Source: an uncultured Flavobacteriales bacterium | GTDB taxonomy: Bacteria > Bacteroidota > Bacteroidia > Flavobacteriales_E > Vicingaceae | NCBI GenBank assembly: GCA_905479995.1 | Contig: CAJQON010000040.1 | Coordinates: 1 to 64,000, forward strand | Direction of reading: 5' to 3' | DNA: 64,000 nt | Shown here: one piece after another, positions 46,993-56,101 of the stretch | How positions within the stretch are numbered: the first letter of the stretch is position 1 | Layout: the number at the start of each line of letters is the position of its first letter | Position numbers and translations under genes: made by a program | Notes under the pieces: model-generated | What the model saw: only the letters and a program-made list of their open reading frames with translations | The model's database searches: none | What the model was told of the DNA's origin: nothing

Positions 46993-49812
46993 ATGCCAAG
47001 AGATCATAGCATTAAGCACGTACTAATTATTGGAAGTGGGCCTATCGTAATAGGACAAGCCTGTGAGTTTGATTATTCAGGTTCTCAAGCCTCACGATCA
47101 TTAAGAGAAGAAGGAATAATAGTTTCGTTAATTAACTCAAATCCGGCAACCATTATGACGGATAAGGTTACTGCGGATAATGTTTATTTGTTACCGTTAG
47201 AACCAGCCTCTATTTCACAAATTTTAGAAGAGCATCCAGACATTGATGCTGTATTGCCATCTATGGGTGGTCAAACAGCATTAAACCTTTCTATAGAGTG
47301 TGAAAACATGGGTATTTGGGAAGATAACAATGTTAAAATGATTGGTGTTGATACCAAAGCAATTGAAATTACTGAAGATAGAGAGTTGTTCCGTCAAAAA
47401 ATGGAAGAGATAGGAGTAGGAATGGCTCCATCAGAAACAGCTAAATCATATTTAGAAGGAAAAGAAATTGCACAAAAAATCGGTTTTCCCTTAGTAATTC
47501 GTCCTTCATTTACCTTAGGTGGTACAGGTGGAGCGGTTATATATGATCCAGAAAAGTATGAAGATGCTTTACATGTTGGATTAAATGCTTCACCAATAAA
47601 AGAGGTAATGATAGATAAAGCCGTTATTGGCTGGAAAGAATACGAGTTAGAATTATTGAGAGATGCCAATGATAACGTGGTTATTATTTGTTCTATTGAG
47701 AATTTTGATCCAATGGGAATTCATACTGGAGATTCAATTACGGTTGCTCCAGCAATGACTTTATCGGATACTACTTTCCAAAAAATGAGAGATTTATCCA
47801 TTAAGATGATTCGATCTATTGGAAATTTCTCTGGAGGGTGTAACGTTCAATTCTCGGTAAGTAATGATGAAAGAGAGGAAATTATAGCCATAGAAATTAA
47901 CCCAAGAGTTTCTAGATCTTCGGCATTAGCTTCTAAAGCGACTGGTTATCCAATTGCAAAAATATCGGCTAAATTGGCCATAGGGTTTACTTTAGATGAA
48001 TTAAAAAATCCAATTACTGGAAATACTTCAGCATTATTTGAGCCAACATTGGATTATGTAATTGTAAAAGTTCCTCGTTTTAACTTCGATAAATTTAAAG
48101 GTTCCGAAAGAAGATTAGGATTTTCTATGAAATCGGTTGGAGAAACAATGGGAATTGGAAGATGTTTCCAAGAAGCCCTACAAAAAGCTTGTCAGAGTTT
48201 AGAAATAAATAGAAACGGTTTAGGAGCTGATGGAAAAGAATTAACCGATCAAGATGCTATTTTACACAGTTTAGAAAACCCAAGTTGGGACAGACTATTC
48301 CATGTTTACGATGCCATTAAAATAGGTATACCGTTTAAAAAGATACACGACAAAACAAAAATTGACCACTGGTTCTTACGTCAAATAGAAAACTCTGTAA
48401 AACTCGAAAGAAAAATTGAGGAGTATACGATTGATACATTACCGAAAGAATTAATGAATGAAGCCAAACAAAAAGGGTTGGCTGATAGACAAGTGGCACA
48501 CTTACTAAAGTGTTTAGAAAGTGAAGTGTATGCCAAGCGTACCGAGATGAACATTAACCGTGTTTTCAAATTGGTTGATACATGTGCAGCAGAATTTCCA
48601 GCAGAAACACCTTATTACTACTCTACTTTTGAAGAAGAAAATGAATCGGTTAGAACAGACAAAAAATCTATTGTTGTATTAGGGTCTGGACCAAATAGAA
48701 TTGGGCAAGGAATTGAGTTTGATTACAGTTGTGTGCATGGAATTATGGCTGCTAAAGAAGCAGGTTATGAGACCATTATGATTAATTGTAATCCTGAAAC
48801 AGTTTCTACCGATTCTGATACGGCAGACAAGTTATATTTTGAACCTGTATTTTGGGAGCACATTTACGACATTATTAAGCACGAAAAGCCAGAAGGTGTA
48901 ATTGTTCAGTTAGGTGGACAAACGGCATTGAAGTTAGCAGAGAAATTAGAGAAATACGGAATTAAAGTAATGGGAACTTCATTTGAAGCACTAGACATTG
49001 CTGAAGATAGAGGTCGTTTTTCTAAAGCATTAGAAAAATTAAATGTTCCTTTCCCAAAATATGGAATAGTTGAAAGTGCTGAACAAGCTATTGAACTTTC
49101 AAAAGATTTAGGTTTTCCATTGTTGGTGCGTCCATCTTATGTCTTGGGTGGTCAAAAAATGAAAATCGTAATTAACGAAGAAGAGTTAGAACATCATGTA
49201 GTTGACATTCTAAAATCTATGCCGAACAATCAAATATTATTGGATCACTTTTTGGGAGGGGCAATAGAAGCAGAAGCAGATGCCATTTGTGATGGTGAGG
49301 ATACTTACATAATAGGTGTAATGCAACACATTGAACCTGCTGGAATTCACTCAGGTGATTCTTATGCTGTATTACCACCTTACAACTTAGGTGATATGGT
49401 AATGGCTCAAATAGAAGACATCACTAAAAAGGTAGCCGTAGAGTTAAAAACGGTAGGTTTAATTAATATGCAGTTTGCAATTAAGGATGATGTTGTTTAT
49501 GTAATTGAAGCTAACCCTAGAGCTTCGAGAACTGTTCCTTTTATAGCTAAAGCTTACGATGAACCTTATGTAAAATATGCTACCAAAGTAATGTTGGGAG
49601 ATAAGAAGGTGAAAGATTTTAATTTCAATCCGAAGAAAAATGGATATGCTATTAAGATTCCAGTATTTTCTTTCAGTAAATTCCCTAATGTTGACAAGGA
49701 GTTAGGACCAGAAATGAAATCTACAGGTGAAGCTATTTACTTTATTGACAGCCTAAAGGATAAGTTTTTTAGAGATATTTATGCCGAAAGAAACCTATAT
49801 TTGAGTAGATAA
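46993..49812 (+). CDS. carB: Carbamoyl-phosphate synthase large subunit, without allosteric domain
   Basis: CarB makes carbamoyl phosphate for pyrimidines and arginine with the glutaminase CarA. Two ATP-grasp halves are visible: the first begins HVLIIGSGPIVIGQACEFDY and has PLVIRPSFTLGGTGG near 165; the second begins VVLGSGPNRIGQGIEFDY near 560 and has LLVRPSYVLGGQKM near 715. The protein ends at 939 residues, directly after the segment LGPEMKSTGEAIYFID, where the E. coli enzyme (1073 residues) continues into a C-terminal MGS-like regulatory domain. That domain is therefore absent, so UMP/ornithine control of the E. coli kind is not expected. carA is not in the window. Confidence 0.96.
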   Translation: MPRDHSIKHVLIIGSGPIVIGQACEFDYSGSQASRSLREEGIIVSLINSNPATIMTDKVTADNVYLLPLEPASISQILEEHPDIDAVLPSMGGQTALNLSIECENMGIWEDNNVKMIGVDTKAIEITEDRELFRQKMEEIGVGMAPSETAKSYLEGKEIAQKIGFPLVIRPSFTLGGTGGAVIYDPEKYEDALHVGLNASPIKEVMIDKAVIGWKEYELELLRDANDNVVIICSIENFDPMGIHTGDSITVAPAMTLSDTTFQKMRDLSIKMIRSIGNFSGGCNVQFSVSNDEREEIIAIEINPRVSRSSALASKATGYPIAKISAKLAIGFTLDELKNPITGNTSALFEPTLDYVIVKVPRFNFDKFKGSERRLGFSMKSVGETMGIGRCFQEALQKACQSLEINRNGLGADGKELTDQDAILHSLENPSWDRLFHVYDAIKIGIPFKKIHDKTKIDHWFLRQIENSVKLERKIEEYTIDTLPKELMNEAKQKGLADRQVAHLLKCLESEVYAKRTEMNINRVFKLVDTCAAEFPAETPYYYSTFEEENESVRTDKKSIVVLGSGPNRIGQGIEFDYSCVHGIMAAKEAGYETIMINCNPETVSTDSDTADKLYFEPVFWEHIYDIIKHEKPEGVIVQLGGQTALKLAEKLEKYGIKVMGTSFEALDIAEDRGRFSKALEKLNVPFPKYGIVESAEQAIELSKDLGFPLLVRPSYVLGGQKMKIVINEEELEHHVVDILKSMPNNQILLDHFLGGAIEAEADAICDGEDTYIIGVMQHIEPAGIHSGDSYAVLPPYNLGDMVMAQIEDITKKVAVELKTVGLINMQFAIKDDVVYVIEANPRASRTVPFIAKAYDEPYVKYATKVMLGDKKVKDFNFNPKKNGYAIKIPVFSFSKFPNVDKELGPEMKSTGEAIYFIDSLKDKFFRDIYAERNLYLSR

Positions 49813-49879
49813 ATGACAATTTGGCTGGATTTTTAAATTGGTAAGAAAATTGCAAAAATCTATAGCTAAACAATAAACT

Positions 49880-50155
49880 ATGCAGTTATTAAGAACAATA
49901 GCAATACTTTTTATCGTCTATTACGGCTTTAAATTGTTGGCTAAATATGTTTTTCCATTTTTTTTGAAACGTTGGTTGAACAAAAAAATGGGTCAATTTC
50001 AGAATCAAGGGAATAGCCGTTTTAACGATCAGCAGAAAGCTGAGCAATTTGCCAAAGAGCATGAGGGCGAAGTGAAAATTAAGGCTCAGCCTAAAAACAA
50101 TAAACCTGAATCTGATGGATTAGGAGATTTTGTTGATTATGAAGAAGTAGACTAA
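49880..50155 (+). CDS. DUF4834 family protein
   Basis: The 91-residue protein has one N-terminal membrane segment (MQLLRTIAILFIVYYGFKLL), a basic stretch (KRWLNKKMGQFQNQ) and an acidic tail ending DYEEVD. This is the layout of DUF4834, found in Bacteroidota, with no known function. It precedes the RDD gene by 17 bases and is probably co-transcribed with it. Confidence 0.85.
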   Translation: MQLLRTIAILFIVYYGFKLLAKYVFPFFLKRWLNKKMGQFQNQGNSRFNDQQKAEQFAKEHEGEVKIKAQPKNNKPESDGLGDFVDYEEVD

Positions 50156-50172
50156 TTTAAAACAAATATACC

Positions 50173-50790
50173 ATGAACGAACCAACTACGAATACCGAAT
50201 TAAACTCAAACGAATTAACACCTTTATCAAAAGAAGATAGGGTAGATTTTTGGACCAGATTAGGCGCCTATTTAATCGATTTTTTATTTATTATCATTTT
50301 AGGGCTTGCCATTGGATTAACAATAGGTGATTTATTAGCCCCAGTTCTTTTTGGTGGTCAGATGGCTGACATGAATGTTCAAATGGATCAAATGAGTCAG
50401 TTATCTCCTGAAGTTGAACGCATGTTCCCGAATTTTATGGGATTAATGATGAAGATGATGGCTTTTGGTGCTGGAACATCTATTGCTGGATTAATATTAT
50501 TGGTAATGGAAGCATCAGTTGGGCAATCAGTTGGTAAAATGTTGCTAAAAATTAGAATTTCTAATGTTTATGGTTATCCCGCAACTCCTAAAGAATTATG
50601 GAGTAGAGCTTTATTTAAATATGGATCTACAGTTTTAAGCTTATTGGGTGGAATAACCGGTTTAATGATTTTAAGTACTTTGGGAAGTATCTTAGGACTA
50701 GTTGTCTTTGTTGGTTTCTTTTTGGTTTTTATGGACAACCGTCAAACCATTCATGATATGGTTGCTAAGACAATTGTAGCAAGAAAATAG
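50173..50790 (+). CDS. RDD-family membrane protein
   Basis: The 205-residue protein has four hydrophobic segments and the RDD signature WTRLGAYLIDFLFI near residues 28-41, with the first Arg and Asp conserved, followed later by SVGQSVGKMLLKIRI and SRALFKYG. A Met-rich loop near 65-95 (MADMNVQMDQMSQL) is unusual. Some RDD proteins act as Na+/Li+ or solute transporters, but most are uncharacterised. It converges on the 50792 gene with one base between. Confidence 0.88.
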   Translation: MNEPTTNTELNSNELTPLSKEDRVDFWTRLGAYLIDFLFIIILGLAIGLTIGDLLAPVLFGGQMADMNVQMDQMSQLSPEVERMFPNFMGLMMKMMAFGAGTSIAGLILLVMEASVGQSVGKMLLKIRISNVYGYPATPKELWSRALFKYGSTVLSLLGGITGLMILSTLGSILGLVVFVGFFLVFMDNRQTIHDMVAKTIVARK

Positions 50791-50791
50791 C

Positions 50792-51403
50792 TTAGATATT
50801 AAACGTTATTTCTCCTAACATCTCTCCAGCACTATTTTCAAAATTAATGATGCGACATTCTCCGGCATTTTTGGCTTGTACATCATGAGGAATTCTGTCA
50901 TCTCCTAAAAAATAACTTTGTGTAATTAACTCTTTTTTATCTGAAGTAGTTATCTTATAATGAATGTGTCTGGCTCTACTACCATAATAACCTGGATAAA
51001 TGCTTTTAATAACAAAACGGCCATTATCATCTGTAATTACAAAACCTCTTAAATTAATTTCGTTGGGCTTATAATCTGTAACGCTCCCTGCTCCGTTAGG
51101 GTGATAAAGGCCAACGTTGTCCGAATGCCAAATGTCTATTTTAACTTGCTTAGCAGGAGTTTCTTTTCCCTTTCCATTATAAACAGTTCCTTTTAAAATC
51201 ATTGGTGTTCCTGATAGTTTTTGAGTATTTAGGTTAACTACTTCGGTGGTTCCTTCTAGATAAAATGGCCCCATGTAGTCTCTGCTGGTTAACTCACAGT
51301 CTTCTATATCGGTTAATATTTTTGTACTAGAACAAGAAGTTAAAATTGCTCCTCCAGCTAAGGCGCCTAAACCTAGTTTTTGTAAAAAATCAATTCGTTT
51401 CAT
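50792..51403 (-). CDS. Intradiol-dioxygenase-like lipoprotein (1)
   Basis: The 203-residue protein has a lipoprotein-like signal (LGLGALAGGAILTSC) after a KRIDFLQK stretch and an intradiol ring-cleavage dioxygenase fold. The expected iron ligands are present: Tyr in GLYHPNG, Tyr in PGYYGSRA, and two His in RHIHYKI. It also has DYMGPFYLEG near the start of the domain. The location outside the cytosol is unusual for this family. It is followed directly (2 bases) by a second gene of the same kind; the substrate is unknown. Confidence 0.83.
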   Translation of the reverse strand: MKRIDFLQKLGLGALAGGAILTSCSSTKILTDIEDCELTSRDYMGPFYLEGTTEVVNLNTQKLSGTPMILKGTVYNGKGKETPAKQVKIDIWHSDNVGLYHPNGAGSVTDYKPNEINLRGFVITDDNGRFVIKSIYPGYYGSRARHIHYKITTSDKKELITQSYFLGDDRIPHDVQAKNAGECRIINFENSAGEMLGEITFNI

Positions 51404-51405
51404 GC

Positions 51406-52038
51406 TTACTTATCACTTAAGTATATATCAAATATAACGGACAAGTTGCCTTTAACATCTTCTAAACTAATGGGTAAAACCCTTAGTTCTGCTTTGCTTT
51501 GGCTTGCCCAAGGGTCTTCAGTAATGTGAGGATCACCTTTAAAATAAATTTGAGATATCAACTCTTTACTGTTTTCCTGATTTACTCTGAAATGAATGTG
51601 AGCTGGTCTAAACAATTTTCCATTTAAATATTTACCAGGTAAAATGGTAGTAAAAGAATATTCTCCTTCATCATTGGTAACCCATTTTGCACGTTGGTCA
51701 AATTTATTGGTTTCGTTATCGTATTCGCCTTTAGTGTTGCAATGCCAAATTTCTACCAAAGCATTTTTTAGTGGAGTTACACAATCAGCTTTAAATACTT
51801 TACCTTTTAAGGTAACTACAGTTCCGCTAATTCCGTTTGTTATTAGGTTGGATCGAGTAGGAGCATTTGGTCGGTAGAATGGCCCTAAAATATCATTGGT
51901 AGTATTGCAATCGCCTACAAATTTAGATCCTGCTGGTGCATTGGTTTTGCTTTCTGCACTAATTGGTTTAACGCTTCCGCATGCTGATAGGGCGAAAGCA
52001 GCAAGTCCAGCGGTCGTCAAAAATTTTTTTCGGTCCAT
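51406..52038 (-). CDS. Intradiol-dioxygenase-like lipoprotein (2)
   Basis: I place the start at the ATG at 52038 (MDRKKFLTTAGLAAFALSAC), which gives a lipoprotein or Tat-like signal; the longer track form (from 52161) would run into the AI-2E gene. The 210-residue product has the dioxygenase fold with DILGPFYRPNAPTRSNL, WHCNTKGEYDN, LPGKYLNGKLFRPAHIHF and QIYFKGDPH. The four iron ligands (two Tyr, two His) are all in place. It is the tandem paralog of the preceding gene, in the same orientation. Confidence 0.85.
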   Translation of the reverse strand: MDRKKFLTTAGLAAFALSACGSVKPISAESKTNAPAGSKFVGDCNTTNDILGPFYRPNAPTRSNLITNGISGTVVTLKGKVFKADCVTPLKNALVEIWHCNTKGEYDNETNKFDQRAKWVTNDEGEYSFTTILPGKYLNGKLFRPAHIHFRVNQENSKELISQIYFKGDPHITEDPWASQSKAELRVLPISLEDVKGNLSVIFDIYLSDK

Positions 52039-52099
52039 GTCTTTAGTTTTAATAGGTAGTTTGGTGCTGAAGAACCAAACATGATGCCAATAATTTAGC

Positions 52100-53122
52100 T
52101 TAGATCTTTCCTTTTTCAGAAAGCATAATGGCAATACTTTTTGTTGGGTTAAAATGAGCAAAAATGATAACCATTACCACGGTAATAGGAACACTTAACA
52201 ACATGCCTGTTATTCCCCAAAGTGCTCCCCAAATGGAAAGTGCAAATATGGCTACCAAAGGACTAATATTTAATGAATTTCCCATTAGTTTAGGCTCTAA
52301 AATATTTCCTACAATAACCTGAATGGTTCCTACAAATCCTAAAACCATTAAGCATGCGTTAAAATCGCCAAATTGAAGTAAACAAAACACAGCAGGAAAA
52401 AGTGTACCTATTAATGAACCAATGGTAGGAATGTAGTTCAGTAAGAAAATAAGAAATGCCCAAAATAATGGAGCATCAATACCTATGAATAACAATGCGA
52501 TATAACTTGCTGCACCTGTAATAACACTTACTAATGTTTTTAAACCAATGTATTGCGAAACAGATTTTTCTATTTTCTCTAATATACCATTGATCTCTTT
52601 GTACTTATCATTGTTCGAAAAAACCAGTTTTAATTTGTTGTGAAAATTGGCTTCTTCTAAGAAAATAAATAAAGCATAAATAATAATGATAAAAGCATTG
52701 CTTAATAAATCGGTTAAGGATTTAAATATTTCTTTTAATACAGAACCAAAATCAAACTCACCAACATGTGCTTTTAAGTATTCGGCCAAGTTAATTTGAA
52801 ATAGTTCATTTATTTGAGCAATCATTATACTAATGTTAGCTTCATAAGTAGGGTACGATTTGCTTAAAGCATTGATGTTGGTAGAGAGTAATTTGGAGAT
52901 TAACCCAAAAACAGAAATGATGATGACGGAAGTAATTAAGTTTTTTATCCAAGAAGGAAAAGTGTTTTTAATGAACTTAATCCGATTTAAGGTTTGCCTG
53001 ATTTTTCTTACTAAAAACCAAAGTAATAAAGCAAATACAAAAGGAATTAACAAAAACTTGCCGTAAATCAGAGTAACAACTATCGCAATTATGCTAATAA
53101 AAAAGTAGGCAGTGTTTTTCAT
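52100..53122 (-). CDS. AI-2E family membrane transporter
   Basis: The 340-residue protein has about eight membrane segments and the AI-2E/YdiK-PerM family pattern, with a soluble insert near 70-135 (YEANISIMIAQINELFQINL) and the C-terminal region PLFWAFLIFLLNYIPTIGSLIGTLFP near 220-245. The family includes TqsA and Na+/H+ antiporters; substrate is not readable. It is separated from the dioxygenase pair by about 60 bases. Confidence 0.9.
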   Translation of the reverse strand: MKNTAYFFISIIAIVVTLIYGKFLLIPFVFALLLWFLVRKIRQTLNRIKFIKNTFPSWIKNLITSVIIISVFGLISKLLSTNINALSKSYPTYEANISIMIAQINELFQINLAEYLKAHVGEFDFGSVLKEIFKSLTDLLSNAFIIIIYALFIFLEEANFHNKLKLVFSNNDKYKEINGILEKIEKSVSQYIGLKTLVSVITGAASYIALLFIGIDAPLFWAFLIFLLNYIPTIGSLIGTLFPAVFCLLQFGDFNACLMVLGFVGTIQVIVGNILEPKLMGNSLNISPLVAIFALSIWGALWGITGMLLSVPITVVMVIIFAHFNPTKSIAIMLSEKGKI

Positions 53123-53176
53123 AGTTGTTTTTTAGAACTGTTAAATTAAATAAAAACAACCAAATTCTGTTTGTTA

Positions 53177-54103
53177 TTAATCGTAATATTTAAACCTAAA
53201 TATTTTTAAAAAGTCTTCAGGAACCTTCGTTTCAAAAGTCATTTCATCCTGTGTTTTTGGATGTAAAAAGGTGAGTTTTCGGAGGTGTAAAGCTGTTCTG
53301 TTTAGTGGGTTCTGAGTACTTCCGTATTTTTTATCGCCAACTATTGGGTGTTTCATGTCTTGCAAATGAACCCTCAATTGGTTTTTACGTTCTGTGTGTA
53401 ACCACGCTTCCAATAAAGTAAAAAAATCGTTTTTCTTTACCACCTCATATTTACTAATGCCCTCTTTTCCATCTTTTGGGTTTTTGCTGGAGTGAACAAT
53501 TAATGCTTTACTTTCTTTTAAGTAAGATTTAATGGTTGCGTTGTCTTCCTCAATTGTTCCTTCGGCAACAACTAAATACATGTTTTTAGCAAAAGTTCGT
53601 TCCCAGTTTTCTTGCAATTCTAATTGAGCAGTTCTGTTTTTTGCAAATACCATTAAACCAGAAGCTTCACGATCTAATCGATGTACCACAAAAAGCTTGG
53701 CAACAGGATTTTCTAATTGAATATGGTTGGTAACAATTCTGTAAGCTGTTTGTCTTTTTTCTTTAGAAGAACCGATGGATAATAAACCACTTCGTTTATT
53801 AATTACGATAACATCATCATCTTCAAAAATAATTTTAACACCTTCATAGTTTTGTTTACGGTGAGCAGTGTCCCAGTTTACAATTACCTGATCGTCCTTT
53901 TTAAGCGGATGATTGTGCTTGGTAATAATATCTTTATTAACCTTAAACTGCTTATGGGTTAGCATTCCCTTAATTTTGTTTTTGGTTTTATCTTTTACAT
54001 TTAAAAGTAAAAAAGGCAAGAGTTCCATTTCTTGTTCAACAACAAAAGTGCTGTGTCTATTTTTTTTATTCTTACTTGTATACTTGCTGTTCTTTTTACT
54101 CAT
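53177..54103 (-). CDS. RluA-family pseudouridine synthase
   Basis: The 308-residue protein has an S4-like N-terminal domain (about residues 28-80) and the RluA catalytic domain with VINKRSGLLSIGS near 103-115, VHRLDREASGLMVFAKN near 145-161 carrying the catalytic Asp, and LRVHLQDMKHPIVGDKKYG near 245-263. It isomerises uridine in rRNA or tRNA; which site is not clear. The Lys-rich N-terminal tail is an extension beyond the usual S4 domain. Confidence 0.92.
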   Translation of the reverse strand: MSKKNSKYTSKNKKNRHSTFVVEQEMELLPFLLLNVKDKTKNKIKGMLTHKQFKVNKDIITKHNHPLKKDDQVIVNWDTAHRKQNYEGVKIIFEDDDVIVINKRSGLLSIGSSKEKRQTAYRIVTNHIQLENPVAKLFVVHRLDREASGLMVFAKNRTAQLELQENWERTFAKNMYLVVAEGTIEEDNATIKSYLKESKALIVHSSKNPKDGKEGISKYEVVKKNDFFTLLEAWLHTERKNQLRVHLQDMKHPIVGDKKYGSTQNPLNRTALHLRKLTFLHPKTQDEMTFETKVPEDFLKIFRFKYYD

Positions 54104-54227
54104 TGTTGAAAAGCTCTTAATTACTTTATTGAAGCTGCGAAGTTAGTGATTTAGAATGAAGTGTTAACAATTCTTAATGTTTGATAATTTCCGTTGGTAA
54201 ATAGTTTAAATACCTTATTCTTCTTAG

Positions 54228-54235
54228 TAACTTTG
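54228..54235 (+). promoter_or_regulatory. Probable -7 box of mutL
   Basis: TAACTTTG matches TAnnTTTG and lies 25 bases before the mutL ATG. The -33 position holds TTTAA rather than TTG. Confidence 0.5.
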
Positions 54236-54260
54236 AGGCTTAGAAATTTCGAAAAAATAA

Positions 54261-56099
54261 ATGGCAGATATCATTCAATTATTACCAGATGCAGTAGCAA
54301 ATCAAATTGCTGCAGGTGAAGTAATTCAGCGGCCAGCAAGTGCGGTGAAGGAATTATTGGAAAATGCAATTGATGCTGGTGCTGATACCATTTCGTTGGT
54401 AATAAAAGATGCCGGAAAAACACTGATTCAGGTAAATGATAATGGTAGTGGAATGTCTGAAACTGATGCTCGATTGAGTTTTGAGCGTCATGCAACATCA
54501 AAAATTAAACATGCTGCCGATTTGTTTAATTTAAATACTAAAGGATTTAGAGGTGAGGCTTTGGCATCTATTGCAGCAATTGCTCATGCAGAGTTAAAGA
54601 CAAGAAAAGAGGGGAATGAGTTAGGAACTCGACTTATTGTTGAAGGAAGTGAAGTAAAGGAACAAGAAGTTTGTTCTACCAGTATAGGGACATCTTTTTC
54701 TATCAAAAATTTGTTTTACAATGTACCTGCCAGAAGAAACTTTTTAAAATCTAACCCTGTTGAAGTGAAACACATTATTGATGAGTTTCAACGCGTAGCA
54801 TTGGTTCATGCCGACATAAACTTTAGCATGCATAACAATGGGAACGAAGTGCTTAACTTAAAAAAAGGAAGTTTCCGTCAGCGTATTGTTGGCATATTTG
54901 GAGATAAGTACAACCAAAAGTTAGTGCCTATTGCAGAAGAAACAGACCTGGTAGTAATAGAAGGTTTTGCTAGTAAGCCAGAGTTTGCTAAAAAAACTAG
55001 AGGTGAGCAATACTTTTTTGTGAACGATAGATTTATAAAAAGCAATTATTTGAACCACGCAGTTCAAAATGCGTTTGATCAGTTGTTGAGTAAGGATCAA
55101 TTTCCGTCTTACTTTTTAAAATTATCAATAGATCCTACAAAAATTGACATCAATATTCATCCAACAAAAACAGAAATTAAGTTTGAAGATGAACGTGCCA
55201 TTTATGCCATTATAAGAACAGCAGTGAAACAAGCATTGGGTAAATTTAACATTGCTCCAACTTTAGATTTTGAACAAGAAAATAGCTTTAACGTTCCGTT
55301 GAAAAGAGAAAACGAACCAGTTAAAGCTCCAACCATAAAAGTAAATCCCAACTACAATCCTTTCGAAACAAAGACTGTTGCATCACCTAAAAAACCTAGA
55401 ACGGAAAATTGGGAATCGCTGTACAATTCTTTCGAAAAGGATACTAAAGACATTGTTGAACACCTAGAAGTTGAGGAGCATAAAGAAGAACAGCAAGTAA
55501 TTGCAACTAACTGGGATGATACAGAAGAGGAAGAGCAAAAAGCTTTACTTCAGTTGCACAATAAATACATTTTAACTCAGTTAAAATCGGGTTTTTTAAT
55601 TGTAGACCAACAACGAGCGCATGAACGTATTTTGTTTGAACAATACATTAGTCATTTGGCTTTAGGAAAAGGGGTGAGCCAACAATTGTTGTTTCCAGAA
55701 ACGGTAGATTTTACTCCAGCTGATGCTGAATTATTAAATGAATTGGCAAAGGAAATTGAAACGCTAGGCTTTAATATGGACAAGGTTGGCAGAAATGGTT
55801 TTATTGTAAATGGTGTGCCCGCTGAATTAACTGACCAGAACATAAAAAAAGTAATGGAAGGTTTGCTAGAACAATTTAAAATGAACGAAAGTGAGTTGAA
55901 ATTGAAAAAACACGAAAACCTAGCCATATCCATGGCAAGAAGTGCAGCAATAAAATCGGGTAAAAAATTGAGTGCTGAGGAAATGAATAAATTAGTAGAT
56001 GAATTATTTGCTTGTGAAATGCCTTATACTTTACCCAATGGGAAACCAACCATTGTGTCTTTAAACGTTGACGACTTAAACCAACAATTTGATTACTAA
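54261..56099 (+). CDS. mutL: DNA mismatch repair protein MutL
   Basis: MutL couples MutS mismatch recognition to strand incision. The GHKL ATPase domain has ELLENAIDAGADTI near 31-44, VNDNGSGM near 58 and TKGFRGEALASIAA near 90-103. A linker near 340-425 is acidic and low in complexity, followed by a C-terminal dimerisation domain. The endonuclease motif, DQHAxxExxxxE in many bacteria, reads DQQRAHERILFE near 450: the His and Ala differ but both Glu are kept. The length of 612 is normal. It is followed two bases later by the first rhomboid gene. Confidence 0.96.
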   Translation: MADIIQLLPDAVANQIAAGEVIQRPASAVKELLENAIDAGADTISLVIKDAGKTLIQVNDNGSGMSETDARLSFERHATSKIKHAADLFNLNTKGFRGEALASIAAIAHAELKTRKEGNELGTRLIVEGSEVKEQEVCSTSIGTSFSIKNLFYNVPARRNFLKSNPVEVKHIIDEFQRVALVHADINFSMHNNGNEVLNLKKGSFRQRIVGIFGDKYNQKLVPIAEETDLVVIEGFASKPEFAKKTRGEQYFFVNDRFIKSNYLNHAVQNAFDQLLSKDQFPSYFLKLSIDPTKIDINIHPTKTEIKFEDERAIYAIIRTAVKQALGKFNIAPTLDFEQENSFNVPLKRENEPVKAPTIKVNPNYNPFETKTVASPKKPRTENWESLYNSFEKDTKDIVEHLEVEEHKEEQQVIATNWDDTEEEEQKALLQLHNKYILTQLKSGFLIVDQQRAHERILFEQYISHLALGKGVSQQLLFPETVDFTPADAELLNELAKEIETLGFNMDKVGRNGFIVNGVPAELTDQNIKKVMEGLLEQFKMNESELKLKKHENLAISMARSAAIKSGKKLSAEEMNKLVDELFACEMPYTLPNGKPTIVSLNVDDLNQQFDY

Positions 56100-56101
56100 T
56101 T

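Noticed and set aside
52039-52161. 41-residue N-terminal extension of the second dioxygenase
   Set aside because: It overlaps the AI-2E gene and hides the lipoprotein signal that begins at the ATG at 52038.
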